64,000 nucleotides of DNA from Nemopilema nomurai (GCA_003864495.1 ML133433.1:859318-923317), one strand, 5' to 3'; positions 10,773-25,366 are shown, counted from the stretch's first letter. The notes: generated by a model from the letters alone, not told the origin. Numbers and translations: made by a program.

Positions 10773-12850
10773 CATACTTAATCCTGAAATGAATTTGGTA
10801 ACCGTTCTTGCCTAGATGAAGTTTTGTTTTTATATTTTATATTTTTGCATACCTAATGCTTTTCAATTTCTCAAATCTAAGACCAGTTGTCTTGCACAGT
10901 TAACATTAGGGGTGTATGTGATGCCCCCTTGTATGTTTCAAAAGGGCACTCATTTTTAGCTCGGTTTATTGTTAGCCATCCGGAAAGTCTCTTAGATCCC
11001 GGTAAAGTTTACATTAAGCCGTCCAACACGGCTACAGCAACTGTAATGTGATTGTGAAAAGAGCGCAGCTGCAAAAACCACGAACCATTTCATCACAAAC
11101 CATCAACAGATCAAGAACTGACAACCACAACAACAAAATGTCTCCCTGAATAGAACGCAACAAGTACCCATGCTTCCCGGCACGAACAAAGACAATCAGA
11201 AAGGTAAGAAACGGTTATGGATCATCGTTATACAAATTCCTTACAAATGCTTTCGTCGATGAAGTTCTTTGGAAATGTATATCTAAAGATTATATAATTT
11301 TTTGGGTTTTAAAAAACGACGCATTTTCATAATTTTCACCATTTCTTGTGACTCATTTTAATGGTGGGATTGAGCGTGACGTCACGGTAGGCAGATCAAT
11401 TTATAGTTAAGCAAAACATTTGTTTTGCTAAATTTTGGTTTAGCAAATAATTTGGCCAAATAGACTATAATTTCTTTCTCCTTTTATCTTAACATTGGAA
11501 CGGAGAAAGGTATAGGATATGGTGGTAGTTGAAAGCTAAAAACTTATACTTTTTTATGCCTAAAATAGTTTTGGGTGGTTTTATAGAGCGTCCCTAGAAT
11601 GACACGTGATTAACACTTACTGTCAACAATAGTGGCTACATTTACTAAACCCTTTCATAACCTTGACATATTCCCCCCCCCCTTGACATTCAAATGTAAA
11701 TCGCCGGCTCTCAGGATTAATGGAGATTGATCAGAATGTCATACCCTACCCAATATCATGTTAGGATCCCCTTGTCTCTGCAAATTAGAACTGTTGTCTA
11801 AGGGGAGACATTTTCGCCAGAGATTCATTTTTTTCAATATTTCTTTGAGGGTGCTATAAACCCAAGCACACTAATGCATTCTGTCTCCTCAGTCTTGCGA
11901 TAGTGATTGATGCGATTTGTAGGAAATTCATATGTCGTTAGATGTGACCAAATATCATTAGGCTGTAGATATCATTATTTCGTTAAGAAGTTCATAAAAT
12001 GGAGTTCTAGTAGCATCCAATGATTCTATTCATGTCCCCTTCTACTGGTTATTCGTACTTGGCACTCCCTTTTTCATTGGCTCTCACTGTAGTCTACTCA
12101 TAGAAGTTCTTTTTGTCCGCCTTTACTTTGTAAATTTATTTTTCTTTCGTATGTCATGGAGTTTTCCAAAAGATAAGCGAAGACACTTACTTAATTTTTA
12201 ATATAATCTATCAACGTACGGTTAATTGCAGTAATCAATTTTTCATCTAAGATTCGCGAACCTTCTTTTAAGTTGGTTCTGAAGGAAATTAGCCTAATAA
12301 CTTTTGTGACAAGGATAAAATGACCAAATGTATTTGGTTGAGAAAAGCACACATATTATTTTTTCAAAACACAATCAGGCTGGAAACCTAATTAGCTGAG
12401 CTTTTTAATGAATATTGCTGTCTTTAGATACTCTGAATGCCGAGAGCAAAAAATCGAGACAGTACAGATTTTGACCGAATTTTATTATTTCTATGTTGAC
12501 CAAATGTGGCATAAAATCAAAGAGAAGATAGCTTTATGTTATCAATTGTGACCTTTGATATCTAAATTCAGTCCACTCCCCCACTATCAAACAGCTGCGC
12601 GGTCCCTGGCCTCGCTGCTTCATTTTCCAGCATATCTCAAGCCTGCATCCAAGTACCAAATAATTTTGGTGTAGTAGCGCTTGTTCTTCGGGGCACAAAA
12701 GCTCTTTTTCCATTTCCAAAGGCAAAAACTAGTCCTGGAAAATGTGATTTGCAGCCATTTTGCATGAACAGAATTAGCAGAGCGGGAAGCTTTCACCCAA
12801 TCTGATTGGATAAAGGTTATTGAACAAGAAGAGTCACTCTGAAAATCGCA
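10773..12850. repeat. Type A spacer after T2
   Basis: Carries the class C flank marker (CAGATCAAGAACTG, near 11105), a CRE (11377-11384), a perfect short hairpin (arms TTAGCAAAAC/GTTTTGCTAA, about 11405-11430) and a C-rich tract near 11672. The conserved repeat segment follows (12534-12725, shortened frame). No gene seen. Confidence 0.75.
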
Positions 12851-13213
12851 ATGTGTTCGACTGCCATGCGTGCAGAAATTGTCACGGGCGGCCGCCTATC
12901 CTATCAACGTGATTCTCAATTTATTGCTTTTGAGCATGCGTCAATTCGGTCGCATGGTACGCGCAGCCAAGTAGAAATTGGCCAAAACGAACGGTTACAA
13001 ACGTTTGGCACAATCATTACTCATGACCAGTAGCAATGGAACAAAGGAAAAACATGGTAAATACGCATGCGTCATGCCCCGAATGTTGATTGGCTCAAAC
13101 GAATCGTTGAGGCCTTTGTCTGAAAGATATAAGTAACTAGAGATTAAAACGAAATTAAAACTCCAAAACTTCCAGCAAAGCCAATCACTGCTCTAAGACG
13201 TTCTAATTTCAAA
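12851..13213 (+). promoter_or_regulatory. Promoter block of T3
   Basis: Same arrangement as before T1: 60-codon frame 12851-13033, ACGCATGCGT near 13062, GATTGGCTC near 13088, TATA-like GATATAAG near 13126 and GCCAATCAC near 13180. Confidence 0.55.
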
Positions 13214-14541
13214 ATGGAAGACGGGCAAAGTCTGGTAAATCAGCAGATTGAGAACATTGGGTTTGGGAAGTTTCAAACTGCTGCTTTATTCATCTTGTGG
13301 CTACGTATTTTTTCGCACGGGTCTACAGAAAGCCTTGTCGCAATATTGGAGCCGTACCTACGCTGCAAGTGGACTTGAGTTACATGACTGCAGCTTGGAT
13401 TGTTTTGCCTGAAGCCGCAGTGAAAATTGCAGGATCAATTCTGCTTGGAAGGCTGTCTGATAAGTATGGAAGGCGCAAAATGATGATTTTGGCATTTCTT
13501 TTCAATGCTTACTTAACTTTGCTTTTTTCACTGTCATCCAACGTTTTACTTTTATCGATAATTCGAGGAATATTGGCCTGATCTCGCAAGTACACTTTAT
13601 CATTACATACGCGATGGAGATTTTGCCGATATCCAAGCGTAAATACATCTCAATTTTTGGAGCAGGGGTCTTTGCTGGATGTGGGTATGGAATTATTGCT
13701 GCCATGATTTCGCTAAAGTATCTAACATGGAGATGGTTCGATGCAATCTCTGAGACCATACCAATAGCTATATCTGGTTTTGCAGTGTTATTTCTCCAGA
13801 ATCACCACGATTTTGGCGACTGCCGGAAATACGATGCAGCAATAACGTTTTGAAAAAATTGCTAAGGTGAATGGATTTGACAATGGGTATACACCTATTC
13901 CAATTCCAGAGAAAAAACAATGTAAAAATAACTGTCTTCAAGGGACAACACTGGAAATATGAAAACATCAAAAGGATTTTGTTGATATCCTTTCTACAAT
14001 TTTATGGTGGCAGCCTTTCGGCAACCGCACGATATGGTTCAATGCAGTTTGGGGAAAATTCAGATGATTCAGAATGTGGAGATTGTTCAAGCAAATTGAC
14101 GTACAAGTATCGCTGGGCTGTAGAGGCTGGTGCCTTTATTTCCAGTGCAATATCATATTTGTTGCTGGACAAAGTCACAAGGAAGCTTTCATTGCGACTT
14201 CTGATCATCCTCCTTGCTGTGGTACTTGTGCCATATTACTGGCCTCTGCGTGGGTGGCCTTTTGTCGTTGTGGTAACTCTCACTGTCATAGTTTCGTCGA
14301 CTCTGAATAATGTTCTTCTAGTTTATAGGGCAGAGCTCCTACCTACTAGGATTAGAGCGAGTGGATGTGGCATCTCTGAAGCGGCTAAGCGGCTTGGTTC
14401 CTTGCTTGGACAATTCATAACCATGTATCTTTACCACTATAATACGTCTCTTTCGTTTGGCATTTTGCATGGATTGACTGCATTGGTTTGTTCGTGGTTT
14501 TTTGTTGTATCATAGAAACGAAAGAAGAACACTTGAAGTAG
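13214..14541 (+). pseudogene. T3: SVOP-like MFS transporter, class A1, many small deletions
   Basis: 1328 bp from ATG to TAG against 1341 in T12. The starting frame ends after about 54 codons because the base missing near 13374 (TGGACTTGAG) creates TGA. A cluster of single-base losses follows (about 13570-13600 and 13795-13915: CTCCAG for CTCCCAG, GATTTTGG for GATTTCTGG, GCAGCAATAAC for GCAGCCAATAAC). The C-terminal 200 codons are clean apart from the last 20. Class A1 is marked by GCAACCGCACG (near 14021) and the CATCTAAG flank. The cluster density looks more like poor consensus than neutral decay. Confidence 0.85.
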
Positions 14542-16650
14542 CATACTTAATGAATTTGATAAAAGTGTTAACGTAGAATAAGTTTTGTTTTAATATTTTT
14601 CTTTTGTATACCTAATGCTTCCTCATTTTTCAAATCTAAGACCAGTTGTCTTGCAGAGTTGAACTCGTATTTGATATGGAACATTAGGGGTGTATGTGAT
14701 GACCCCCATTATGTTTCTAAGGGCACTCGTTTTTAGCTCGGTTTATTGTTAGCCATCCGGAAAGTCTCTTGGATCCCGGTAAAGTTTACATTAATAACGA
14801 GCGTCTAACGCGGGTACGGCCAACTGAAATTTGAATTGTGATTATTTAAGCAAAGAACGGAGCTGCAAAAACCACGAACCATTTCATCACAAGCCATCTA
14901 AGTTCAAGAACTGACAACCATAATAAAAATGTCTCCCTGATTGAACGTAACTGTACATGCTTCCCGGCATGAACAAAGACAATCAGAAAGTAAGAAACTG
15001 TAATGGATCATCGTTATACAAATTCCTTGCAAATGCTTTCGTCGATAAAGTTCTTTGGAAATATATTTCTAAAGATTATATAATTCTTTGGGTTTGAAAA
15101 AACGACGCATTTTCATAATTGTCACCATTTCTTGTGACTCATTTTAATGGTGGGATTGAGCGTGACGTCACGGTAGGCAGATCAATTTATAGTTAAGCAA
15201 AACATTTTTTTGCTAAATTTTGGTTTAGCAAATATTTGGCCAAATAGACTATAATTTCTTTCTCCTTTTATCTCAACATTGGAACGGAGAAAGGTATAGG
15301 ATATGGTGGTAGTTGAAAGCTAGAAAAACTTATACTTTTTTATGCCTAAAATAGTTTTGGGTGGTTTTATAGAGCGTCCCTAGAATGACACGTGATTAAC
15401 ACTTACTGTCAACAATAGTGGCTACATTTACTAAACCCTTTCATAACCTTGACATATTGCCCCCCCCCCCTCTGACATTCAAATGTAAATCGCCGGCTCT
15501 TAGGATTTATGAAGATTGGTCAGAATGTCATACCCTACCCAATATCATGTTAGGATCCCCATTGTCTCTGCAAATTAGAACTGTTGCCTAAGGGGAGACA
15601 TTTTCGCCAGAGATTCATTTTTTTCAATATTTCTTTGAGGGTGCTATAAACCCAAGCACACTAATGCATTCTGTCTCCTCAGTCTTGCGATAGCGATTGA
15701 TGCGATTTGTAGGAAATTCATATGTCGTTAGATGTGACCAAATATCATTAGGCTGTAGATATCATTATTTCGTTAAGAAGTTCATAAAATGGAGTTCTAG
15801 TAGCATCCAATGATTCTATTCATGTCCCCTTCTACTGGTTATTGCGTACTTGGCACCTCCCTTTTTCATTGGCTCTCACTGTAGTCTACTCATAGAAGTT
15901 CTTTTTGTCCGCCTTTACTTTGTAAATTTATTTTTCATTTCGTATGTCATGAGAGCTTTTCCAAAAGATAAGCGAAGACACTTACTTAATTTTTAATATA
16001 ATCTATCAACGGTACGGTTAATTGCAGTAAATCAATTTTTCATCTAAGATTCGCGAACCTTCTTTTAAGTTGGTTCTGAAGGAAATTAGCCTAATAACTT
16101 TTGTGACAAGGATAAAATGACCAAAATGCATTTGGTTGAGAAAAGCACACAAATTATTTTTTTCAAAACACAATCAGGCTGGAAACCTAATTAGCTGAGC
16201 TTTTTAATGAATATTGCTGTCTTTAGATTACTCTGAATGCCGAGAGCAAAAAATCGGGACAGTACAGATTTTGACCGAATTTTATTATTTCTATGTTGAC
16301 CCAAATGTGGCATAAAATCAAAGAGAAGATAGCTTTATGTTATCAATTGTGACCTTTGATATCTAAATTCAGTCCCACTCCCCCACTATCAAACAGCTGC
16401 GCGGTCCCTGGCCTCGCCTTCATTTTCCAGCATATCTCAAGCCTGCATCCAAGTACCAAATAATTTTGGTGTAGTAGCGCTTGTTCTTCGGGGCAAAAAG
16501 CTCTTTTTCCATTTCCAAAGGCAAAACACTAGTCCTGGAAAATGTGATTTGCAGCCATTTTGCATGAACAGAATTAGCAGAGCGGGAAGCTTTCACCCAA
16601 TCTGATTGGATAAAGGTTATTGAACAAGAAGAGTCACTCTGAAAATCGCA
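14542..16650. repeat. Type A spacer after T3
   Basis: Class A1 flank (CATCTAAGTTCAAGAACTG, near 14895), a CRE (15163-15170), a C-rich tract near 15460 and the conserved repeat segment near 16340-16600. No gene seen. Confidence 0.75.
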
Positions 16651-16991
16651 ATGTGTTCGACTGCCATGCGTGCAGAAATTGTCACGGGCGGCCGCCTATC
16701 CTATCAACGTGATTCTCAATTTATTGCTTTTGAGCATGCGTCAATTCGGTCGCATGGTACGCGCAGCCAAGTAGAAATTGGCCAAAACGAACGGTTACAA
16801 ACGTTTGGCACAATCATTACTCATGACCAGTAGCAATGCAACAAAGGAAAAACATGGTAAATACGCATGCGTCATGCCCCGAATGTTGATTGGCTCAAAC
16901 GAATCGTTGAGGCCTTTGTCTGGAAAAGTAAGAGATTAGAAATTAAAACTCCGCAAAGCCAATCACTGCTCTAAGACGTTCTAATTTCAAA
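16651..16991 (+). promoter_or_regulatory. Promoter block of T4
   Basis: 60-codon frame 16651-16833, ACGCATGCGT near 16862 and GATTGGCTC near 16888. The stretch that holds the TATA-like box elsewhere is shortened here (AAGTAAGAGATTAGAAATT), so no clear TATA box is visible. GCCAATCAC lies near 16957. Confidence 0.5.
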
Positions 16992-18310
16992 ATGGAAGAC
17001 GGGCAAAGTCTGGTAAATCAGCAGATTGAGAACATTGGGTTTGGGAAGTTTCAAACTGCTGCTTTATTCATCTTGTGGCTACGTATTTTTTCGCACGGGT
17101 CTACAGAAAGCCTTGTCGCAATATTGGAGCCGTACCTACGCTGCAAGTGGAACTTGAGTTACATGACTGCAGCTTGGATTGTTTTGCCTGAAGCCGCAGT
17201 GAAAATTGCAGGATCAATTCTGCTTGGAAGGCTGTCTGATAAGTATGGAAGGCGCAAAATGATGATTTTGGCATTTTTTTCAATGCTTACTTTTTCTTTT
17301 TTCACTGTCATCCAACGTTTCTTTTATCGATCGAGTAATTGGGATCTCGTCAAGTACACTTTATCATCTACATACGCGATGGAGATTTTGCCGATATCCA
17401 AGCGTAAATACATCTCAATTTTTGGAGCAGGGATTTTGCTGGATGTGGGTATGGAATTATTGCTGCCATGATTTCGCTAAAGTATCTAACATGGAGATGG
17501 TTCGATGCAATCTCTGAGACCATACCAATAGCTATATCTGGTTTTGCAGTGTTATTTCTCCCAGAATCACCACGATTTCTGGCGACTGCCGGCAAATACG
17601 ATGCAGCCAATAACGTTTTGAAAAAAATTGCTAAGGTGAATGGATTTGACAATGGGTATACACCTATTTCCAATTCAAGAGACAAAAACAATGTAAAAAT
17701 AACTGTCTTCAAGGGACAACACTGGAAATATGAAAACATCAAAAGGATTTTGTTGATATCCTTTCTACAATTTTATGGTGGCAGCCTTTCGGCCACTGCA
17801 CGATATGGTTCAATGCAGTTTGGGGAAAATTCAGATGATTCAGAATGTGGAGATTGTTCAAGCAAATTGACGTACAAGTATCGCTGGGCTGTAGAGGCTG
17901 GTGCCTTTATTTCCAGTGCAATATCATATTTGTTGCTGGACAAAAGTCACAAGGAAGCTTTCATTGCGACTTCTGATCATCCTCCTTGCTGTGGTACTTG
18001 TGCCATATTACTGGCCTCTGCGTGGGTGGCCTTTTGTCGTTGTGGTAACTCTCACTGTCATAGTTTCGTCGACTCTGAATAATGTTCTTCTAGTTTATAG
18101 GGCAGAGCTCCTACCTACTAGGATTAGAGCGAGTGGATGTGGCATCTCTGAAGCGGCTAAGCGGCTTGGTTCCTTGCTTGGACAATTCATAACCATGTAT
18201 CTTTACCACTATAATACGTCTTTCGTTTGGCATTTTGCATGGATTGACTGCATTGGGTTTGTTCGTGGTTTTTGTTGTATCATAGAAACAAAGAAGAACA
18301 TTTGAAGTAG
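16992..18310 (+). pseudogene. T4: SVOP-like MFS transporter, class A2, disrupted
   Basis: 1319 bp, 22 shorter than T12. Open for the first ~95 codons including motif A, then scrambled by several base losses between 17274 and 17440, exactly over the TM3-TM5 coding region where copies differ most. It is open again from 17468 to about 17943, where an extra A (GGACAAAAGTC) shifts frame. The 3' end has the same defects as T0. LPESPRFL and ECGDC are present. Its 3' part is the start of the segment duplicated from 1-10433. Confidence 0.85.
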
Positions 18311-20802
18311 CATACTTAATGCATTTGATAACCATTTTTGCGTAGAATAAGTTTTTCTTTCTATTTTCCTTTTGCATTCCTAATGCTTCATCAATTTTCA
18401 AACCTAAGACCAGTTGTCTTGCAGAGTTGGTCCCCTATTCGATATGGAACATTAGGGGTGTATGTGATGACCCCCTAGTATGTTTCAAAAGGGCTCTCAT
18501 TTTTAGCTCGGTTTATTGTTAGCCATCCGAAAGTATCTTTGATCCCGGTTAAATTTACATTAGGACGAGCCTCCAACACGGCTACGCCAACTGTAAGGTG
18601 AATTGTGATTATTAAAGAAAAGTGCCGAGCTGCAAAAACCACGAACCATTTCATCACAAACCATCAACAGTTCATGAACTGACAACCACAACAACAAAAT
18701 GTCTCCATGAATAGAACGTAACTAGTACCCATGCTTCCCGGCATGAACAAAGACAATCAAGTAGTAAGAAGTTGTAATGGATCATCGTTATACAAATTCC
18801 TTACAAATGCTTTCGTCGATGAAGTTCTTTGAAAATATATGTCTAAAGATTATAAAATTCTTTGGGTTTGAAAAACGACGCATTTTCATAATTTTCACCA
18901 TTTCTTGTGACTCATTTTAACGGTGGGATTGAGCGTGACGTCACGGTAGGCAGATCAATTTATAGTTAAGCAAAACATTTTTTTGCTAAATTTTGCTTTA
19001 GCAAATAATTTGGCCAAATAGACTATAATTTCTTTCTCCTTTTATCATAACATTGGAATGGAGAATGGTATAGGATATGTTGGTAGTTGAAAGCTAGAAA
19101 AACTTATATTTTTTATGCCTAAAATAGTTTTGGGTGGTTTTATAGAGCGTCCCTAGAATGACACGTGATTAACACTTACTGTCAACAATAGTGGCTACTT
19201 TTACCAAACCCTTTCATAACCTTGACATTTGCCCCCCCCCCTCCCACCCCTCCGACATTCAAATGTAAATGCCCGCTCTCAGGATTGATGGAGATTGGTC
19301 AGAATGTCATACCCTACCCAATATCATGTTAGGAACCCCTTTGTCTCTGCAAATTAGAACTGTTGCCTAAGGGGAGACATTTTCGCCAGAGATTCATTTT
19401 TTTCAATATTTCTTTGAGGGTCTATAAACCCAAGCACACTAATGCATTCTGTCTCCTCAGTCTTGCGATAGCGATTGATGCGATTTGTAGGAAATTCATA
19501 TGTCGTTAGATGTGACCAAATATCATTAGGCTGTAGATATCATTATTTCGTTAAGAAGTTCATAAAATGGAGTTCTAGCAGCATCCAATGATTCTATTCA
19601 TGTCCCCTTCTACTGGTTATTGCGTACTTGGCCTCCCTTCTTCATTGGCTCTCACTGTAGTCTACTCATAGAAGTTCTTTTGTCCGCCTTTACTTTGTAA
19701 ATTTATTTTTTTTTCGTATGTCATGGGAGCTTTGCCAAATAAAAAGCGAAGACACTTACTTACTTTTTAATATAATCTATCAACGCTACGGTTAATCGCA
19801 GTAATTCGATTTTCCATCTAAGATTCGAGAACCTTCTTTTAAGTTGGTTCTGAAGGAAATTAGCCTAATAACTTTTGTGACAAAGATAAAATGTCCCAAA
19901 TGTATTTGGTTGAGAAAAGCACACATATATTTTTTTCACAACACAATCAGGCTGGAAACCTAATTAGCTGAGCTTTTTATGAATATTGCTGTCTTTAGAT
20001 GACTCTGAAAGCCGAGATCAAAAAATCGAGACAGTACAGATTTTGACCGAATTTTATTATTTCTATGTTGAACCAAATGTGGAATAAAATCAAAGAGAAG
20101 ATAGCTTTATGTTATCAATTGTGACCTTTGATATCTAAATTCAGCCCCACTCCCCCACTATCAAACAGATTCGCGGTCCCAGGCCTCGCCTTCATTTTCC
20201 AGCATATCTCAAGCCTGCATCCGAGTATCAAATAATTTTGGTGTAGTAGCGCTTGTTCTTCGGGGCGCAAAAGCTCTTTTTCCATTTCCAAAGGCAAAAC
20301 ACTAGTCCTGGAAAATGTGATTTGTAGCCATTTTGCATGGACAGAATTAGCAGAGCGGGAAGCTTTCACCCAATCTGATTGGATAAAGGTTATTGAACAA
20401 GAAGAGTCACTCTGAAAATCGCAATGTGTTCGACTGCCATGCGTGCAGAAATTGTCACGGGCGGCCGCCTATCCTATCAACGTGATTCTCAATTTATTGC
20501 TTTTGAGCATGCGTCAATTCGGTCGCATGGTACGCGTAGCCAAGTAGAAATTGGCCAAAACGAACGGTTACAAACGTTTGGCACAATCATTACTCATGAC
20601 CAGTAGCAATGGAACAAAGGGAAAACATGGTAAATACGCATGCGTCATGCCCCGAATGTTGATTGGCTCAAACGAATCGTTAAGTCCTTTGTCTGGAAAA
20701 GTAGAAGGGAGATAGCATCTCCGCAACTAGAGATATAAAAATAGTTAAAAACCAAAACTTCCCACAAAGCCAATCACTGCTCCTAGGCGTTCCAATTTCA
20801 AA
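18311..20802. repeat. Type A spacer and promoter block before T5
   Basis: Near-exact copy of 545-3036 at offset 17766. It contains the CRE at 18936-18943, C-rich tract near 19232, repeat segment 20115-20369, 60-codon frame 20424-20606 and TATA box at 20734-20739. Confidence 0.8.
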
Positions 20803-22138
20803 ATGGAAGACGGGCAAGTCCACGTTAATCAGCAGATTGAGAACATTGGGTTTGGGAAGTTTCAATCTGCTGCTTTATTCATCTTGTGGCTACGTATTTT
20901 TTCTTGCGGGTCTAGAAAACTTGTCGCCATATTGGAGCCGTACCTACGCTGCAAGTGGAGCTTGAGTTATATGACTGCAGCTTCGATTGTTTTGCCTGAA
21001 GCAACAGTGAAAATCGCAGGAGCAATTCTGCTTGGAAGGCTGTCTGATAAGTATGGTAGGCGCAAAACGATGCTCCTGGCAATTTTCTTTAATTCTTACT
21101 TGACTTTGCTTTTTTCGCTGTCATCCAGCGTAATTCTTTTATCAATAATTCGAGGAAGTATTGGCCTAGTCTCGTCAAGTACACTATTATCAATTACATA
21201 CGCGATGGAGATTTTGCCGATATCTAAACGTAAATACATGTCAATATTTGCAGCAGGGGTCTTTGCTGGATGTGGGTATGGAATTATTGCTGCCATGATT
21301 TCGCTAAAGTATCTAACATGGAGGTGGTTCGATGCAATCTCTGAGACTATACCAATGGCCATATCAGGTTTTGCAGTGTTATTTCTCCCAGAATCACCAC
21401 GATTTCTGGCGACTGCCGGCAAATACGATGCAGCCAATAACGTTTTGAAAAAAATTGCTAAGGTGAATGGATTTGACAATGGGTATACAGCTATTCCAAT
21501 TCCAGAAACGAAAACAACGTAAGAATTACTGTCTTCAAGGACAACACTGGAAATTTGAAAGCATCAAAAGGATTTTGTTGCTTTCCTTTCTACAATTTTA
21601 TGGTGGCAGCCTTTCGGAAACTGCACGATATGGTTCAATGCAGTTTGGGGAAAATTCAGATGATTCAGAATGTGGAGATTGTTCAAGCAAATTGACGTAC
21701 AAGTATCGCTGGGGCGTAGAGGTTGGTGTCTTGATATCTAGTGTAATAGCATATTTTTTGCTGGACAAAGTCACAAGAAAACGTACAATGCGAATTCTGT
21801 TCATCCTCCTTGCTGTATTACTTGTGCCATACTACTGGCCTCTGCGTGGGTGGCCTCTTGTCGTTGTGGTAACTCTCACTGTCATAGTTTCGTCGACTCT
21901 GAATAATGTTCTTATAGTTTATAGGGCAGAGCTCCTACCTACTAGGATTAGATCAAGTGGATGTGGCATCTCTGAAGCGGCTAGGCAGCTTGGTTCCCTG
22001 CTTGGACAATTCATAGCCATGTATCTTTACCATTTTAGTAACACTCTTTCGTTTGGCATTTTACATGGATTGACTGCATTAGGTTTGTTCGTTGTCCATT
22101 GTTGTATCATAGAAACGAAAGAAGAACATTTGAAGTAG
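20803..22138 (+). pseudogene. T5: SVOP-like MFS transporter, class B, twin of T1
   Basis: Same sequence and same two frameshifts as T1 (near 21496 and 21539), with the same missing codon near 20916. Two identical frame lesions mean either that the lesions pre-date the duplication and are real, or that one consensus was placed twice. The first 240 and last 200 codons are open. Confidence 0.85.
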
Positions 22139-24087
22139 AATACTTAATGATTTTGATAAACGTTTTAACGTAGAATAAGTTTTGTTTTTATATTTTCTTT
22201 TGTATACCTAATGCTTCCTCATTTTCAAATCTAAGACCAGTTGTCTTGCAGAGTTGAACTCGTATTCGATATGGAACATTAGGGTGTATGTGATGACCCC
22301 CTAGTATGTTTCAAAAGGGCACTCATTTTTAGCACGGTTTACCAATAGCTGTCCGTAAAGTATCTTTGATACCGGTTACGTTTACATTAGGACGAGTCTC
22401 CAACACGGCTACAGCCAACTGTAAGGTGAATTGTGATTATTTAAGAAAAGAACGGAGCTGCAAAAACCACGAACCATTTCATCACAAACCATCAACAGTT
22501 CAAGAACTGACAACCACAACAACAAAATGTCTCCCTGAATAGAACGTAACTAGTACCCATGCTTCCCGGCATGAACAAAGACAATTCTAAAACACGACGC
22601 ATTTTCATAAATTTCACCATTGCTTGTGACTTATTGCTGGATTGAGCATGACGTAACAGTGGGCAGATCAATAGCAGCAGCAGCTGGTAGAAGAAAGTTT
22701 GGTGTGGTAATAAGAAATCGATAGCATGCCTTCATGCTTTGAAATCTAAGGGTTTTATTCCTGTCATAAGAGGTTTTTGACGATTTTCTTTTAATAAGTG
22801 AAGTTTATTCTCAATTAGATAGAGACCATGAAGGCCGGTAAAATAGGAGGCCCCCTCACTTTAGAGTAAAGCAAAATATTTTACAATTTCTTTATCCTTT
22901 TATATTAACATTTAAACGGAGGAAGATATAGCACATGGTGGTAGTAGAAAGCTAGGAAATACTTCCACTGATTTATTTATGCCTAAAACTGTTTTGGTGG
23001 TTTGATAGAGCGTCCCTAAATGACACCTGATTAACACTTAATGTCAACCAAAGTGGCTGCTATAAACCCTTTCACAGTCTTGACTTTTTGCCCCCCTCCC
23101 CCCCTCTCACTTTCAAATACAAATTGCAGGCCTCGAGATTTGCTTAGTTGTTGTTGTTGTATGGATTCTTATGTAGCGATACAGCTTTCAGTTTGTAACA
23201 AGAGTTGAGAAAAAGATTAAAGATGTTAATAATCTCGTGTCACATCAGTGATAGATTTGTTCTCATATCTCGACATTCCACTGTTCATACTCTTTTTTAT
23301 CTTGCGTGATGTGGCTCAAGTTTTGCTAAAGAATGTTACCCTACCCATGTGTAGGTTATGATTCGAACCGTCTTGCCAGATATAACCGTTGCCTCAGGAG
23401 GGGGTGGGGGACACTTCATTTCTATTTTTCACTAAAAGGAGCGTTTTCCGACTTTCTGAAGGTTTGGTTTCAAAACCTTGTCTTGCTTGCTTGGAAGATC
23501 AATTGAATAGATCGATAAAGGCAATGTTTACGGAAGAATAATAAGAAACAACAATCTGTTGAGTTATCCATTTAATAAATTATTGTTGCCTCCAAATACA
23601 ATATAATAATCAATTACAGTCTATAGCTGGACCATCTACACAAGTGCATAATTGAGGACCATCTATTGCGTAAATCGCCTAGCTTTAAAGTCTTGCTCTT
23701 TCCTGTAGTGGAAAAAACAGTCATTTGCCGGGCTTGACGTTCAATCGCGTTATTTAACAACCCCAGGCAAAGTTAATTTGCAAAGCACAACCATCTATTC
23801 CAAGCAGAGTCTGAGTTTTCCCTCAGTCATTTGCTTCTTGTGTGTTTCTGCGTTCTCGACGCAGCAATTTGTCATCTCATGAATTGAGTTCCAATAAAGC
23901 ATTTGCGATGTTTCTGCAAAGGAAGATATTATTTGGTCAGACTTTAAATTTGAAAGAAGAATATTATAAGTCTGCCATAATTGTGGCTTAAGAAGGTGAG
24001 ATTTTTGGTGAATGAACCGGGGTGGATAAATTCAGCAATAAGTTCATCTGAAATCGTTGACTTAATCCTTACACAACCTTTAAATCA
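22139..24087. repeat. Type B spacer, left half, second copy
   Basis: Matches 4373-6321 at offset 17766, including the C-rich tract, the TTGTTG repeat and the decayed frame near 23880-24090. No intact gene seen. Confidence 0.75.
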
Positions 24088-25366
24088 TTAGCACTTCAAT
24101 ACAAATGCCAAATAATCATCTTCATTAAATTTAGCTACTGGGTATACTTTGGCTCGTGATGGGTGCTTTTCTTTGCTTTTAACAAAAAACATCTAGTGTA
24201 TAGTAACAAGTTGATTAATCAAGATATATGTCCATAGATTTCCTTCTTTACAAAGCTGAATTTGTTTTATAAACCTACATTGCCATCTTTGCATTCCTTC
24301 TCCTTGTCTGAAGACTGCGTATTCCATTAAAAGTGTATCTTCACTCCACGAAGAACACCCTGAAAGAAAACAAACATTGGTTACTATTTTTCAATTGTTA
24401 ACGTTTCGACTATAGCCAGCCAAGATTGGTAAAAGGGTTTAGTCAGCCAACAGAGGAGATCAAAAACCCACCTGGATTCTGATCCGTTTCATAAAAGTAG
24501 GCAACTGAAAGTCCAAGTCGATGGATAACTCTTTGCATGGAGCCTATGAGAAAAACCGTTCATATAAAATTGAGAATTTGCAATTCATACAATAAGAAAC
24601 TTAGAGCAAAAGCTGCAACAATGTAAGGAATATTTGAGGCTATCATGCTTTATTATTTTTAAACTAGCAACACATCTCTTTGATTAACAATTTATGAATT
24701 ACATACCATCGATGCCTCTGTCCGCAAGTTCTTCTGAGTAACCGTAATCTCTGAATTCGATTGGAGTTGGTGCCCATCTCTCTACACTTTGGCAACGTGG
24801 CTCTCCAAGTAAAGTCTGTTCTTCTCTTCCTAAATCTTCTTCATGAAGGACGGCAGACTCCACAGCAACACCAACCTTCTTGCTGCGCCTCTTGGCAAGC
24901 CATCTTGTCATTTTGTTCAATTTTCTTGAAAGCCACGTGCTTGTTTTTCTGCCACTCTCTACATGAACAAGACAGACATTCTCTATGCGAAGCTTGTATA
25001 AGCATGATTAAGAAACGAAGAGTAAGAAGCTTGTTATTGGATGAAGAACGGCTAAGTAGGCAGCTGAATTATTCTTGGCATTATCTGCATAGCTTTCTCT
25101 AATATTTTCAGCCGCCAATGAGCTTTGGTTTTCCAGTCACGAAAATATAAGGAAATATCAATGTGTTAAACAGTATTTAGTAACTGAGAGATTGATTGTT
25201 ATTCATGGCAAATTAGAAAACAATTTGCAACAATAGATGCTTTTTAGAATAATGTCATTTGATTGTACTAGATAATGCATCAGTTCGCAAGAACAAGTTT
25301 TCTTACCTCAGTAGCCGCTTCAGTCAGATCAGATACGCGATTGTGCTTCGAAAGTGCTATCCCCAT
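24088..25366 (-). CDS. X2: second copy of the five-exon unknown gene
   Basis: Exons at 25307-25366, about 24707-24956, 24472-24543, 24275-24359 and 24088-24175, identical in arrangement to X1 and with the same splice signals and stop. The predicted product is again 184 residues starting MGIALSK. Its upstream CRE is at 25549-25556. Because it lies within the near-identical duplicated segment, it gives no independent evidence beyond X1; X4 does. Confidence 0.55.
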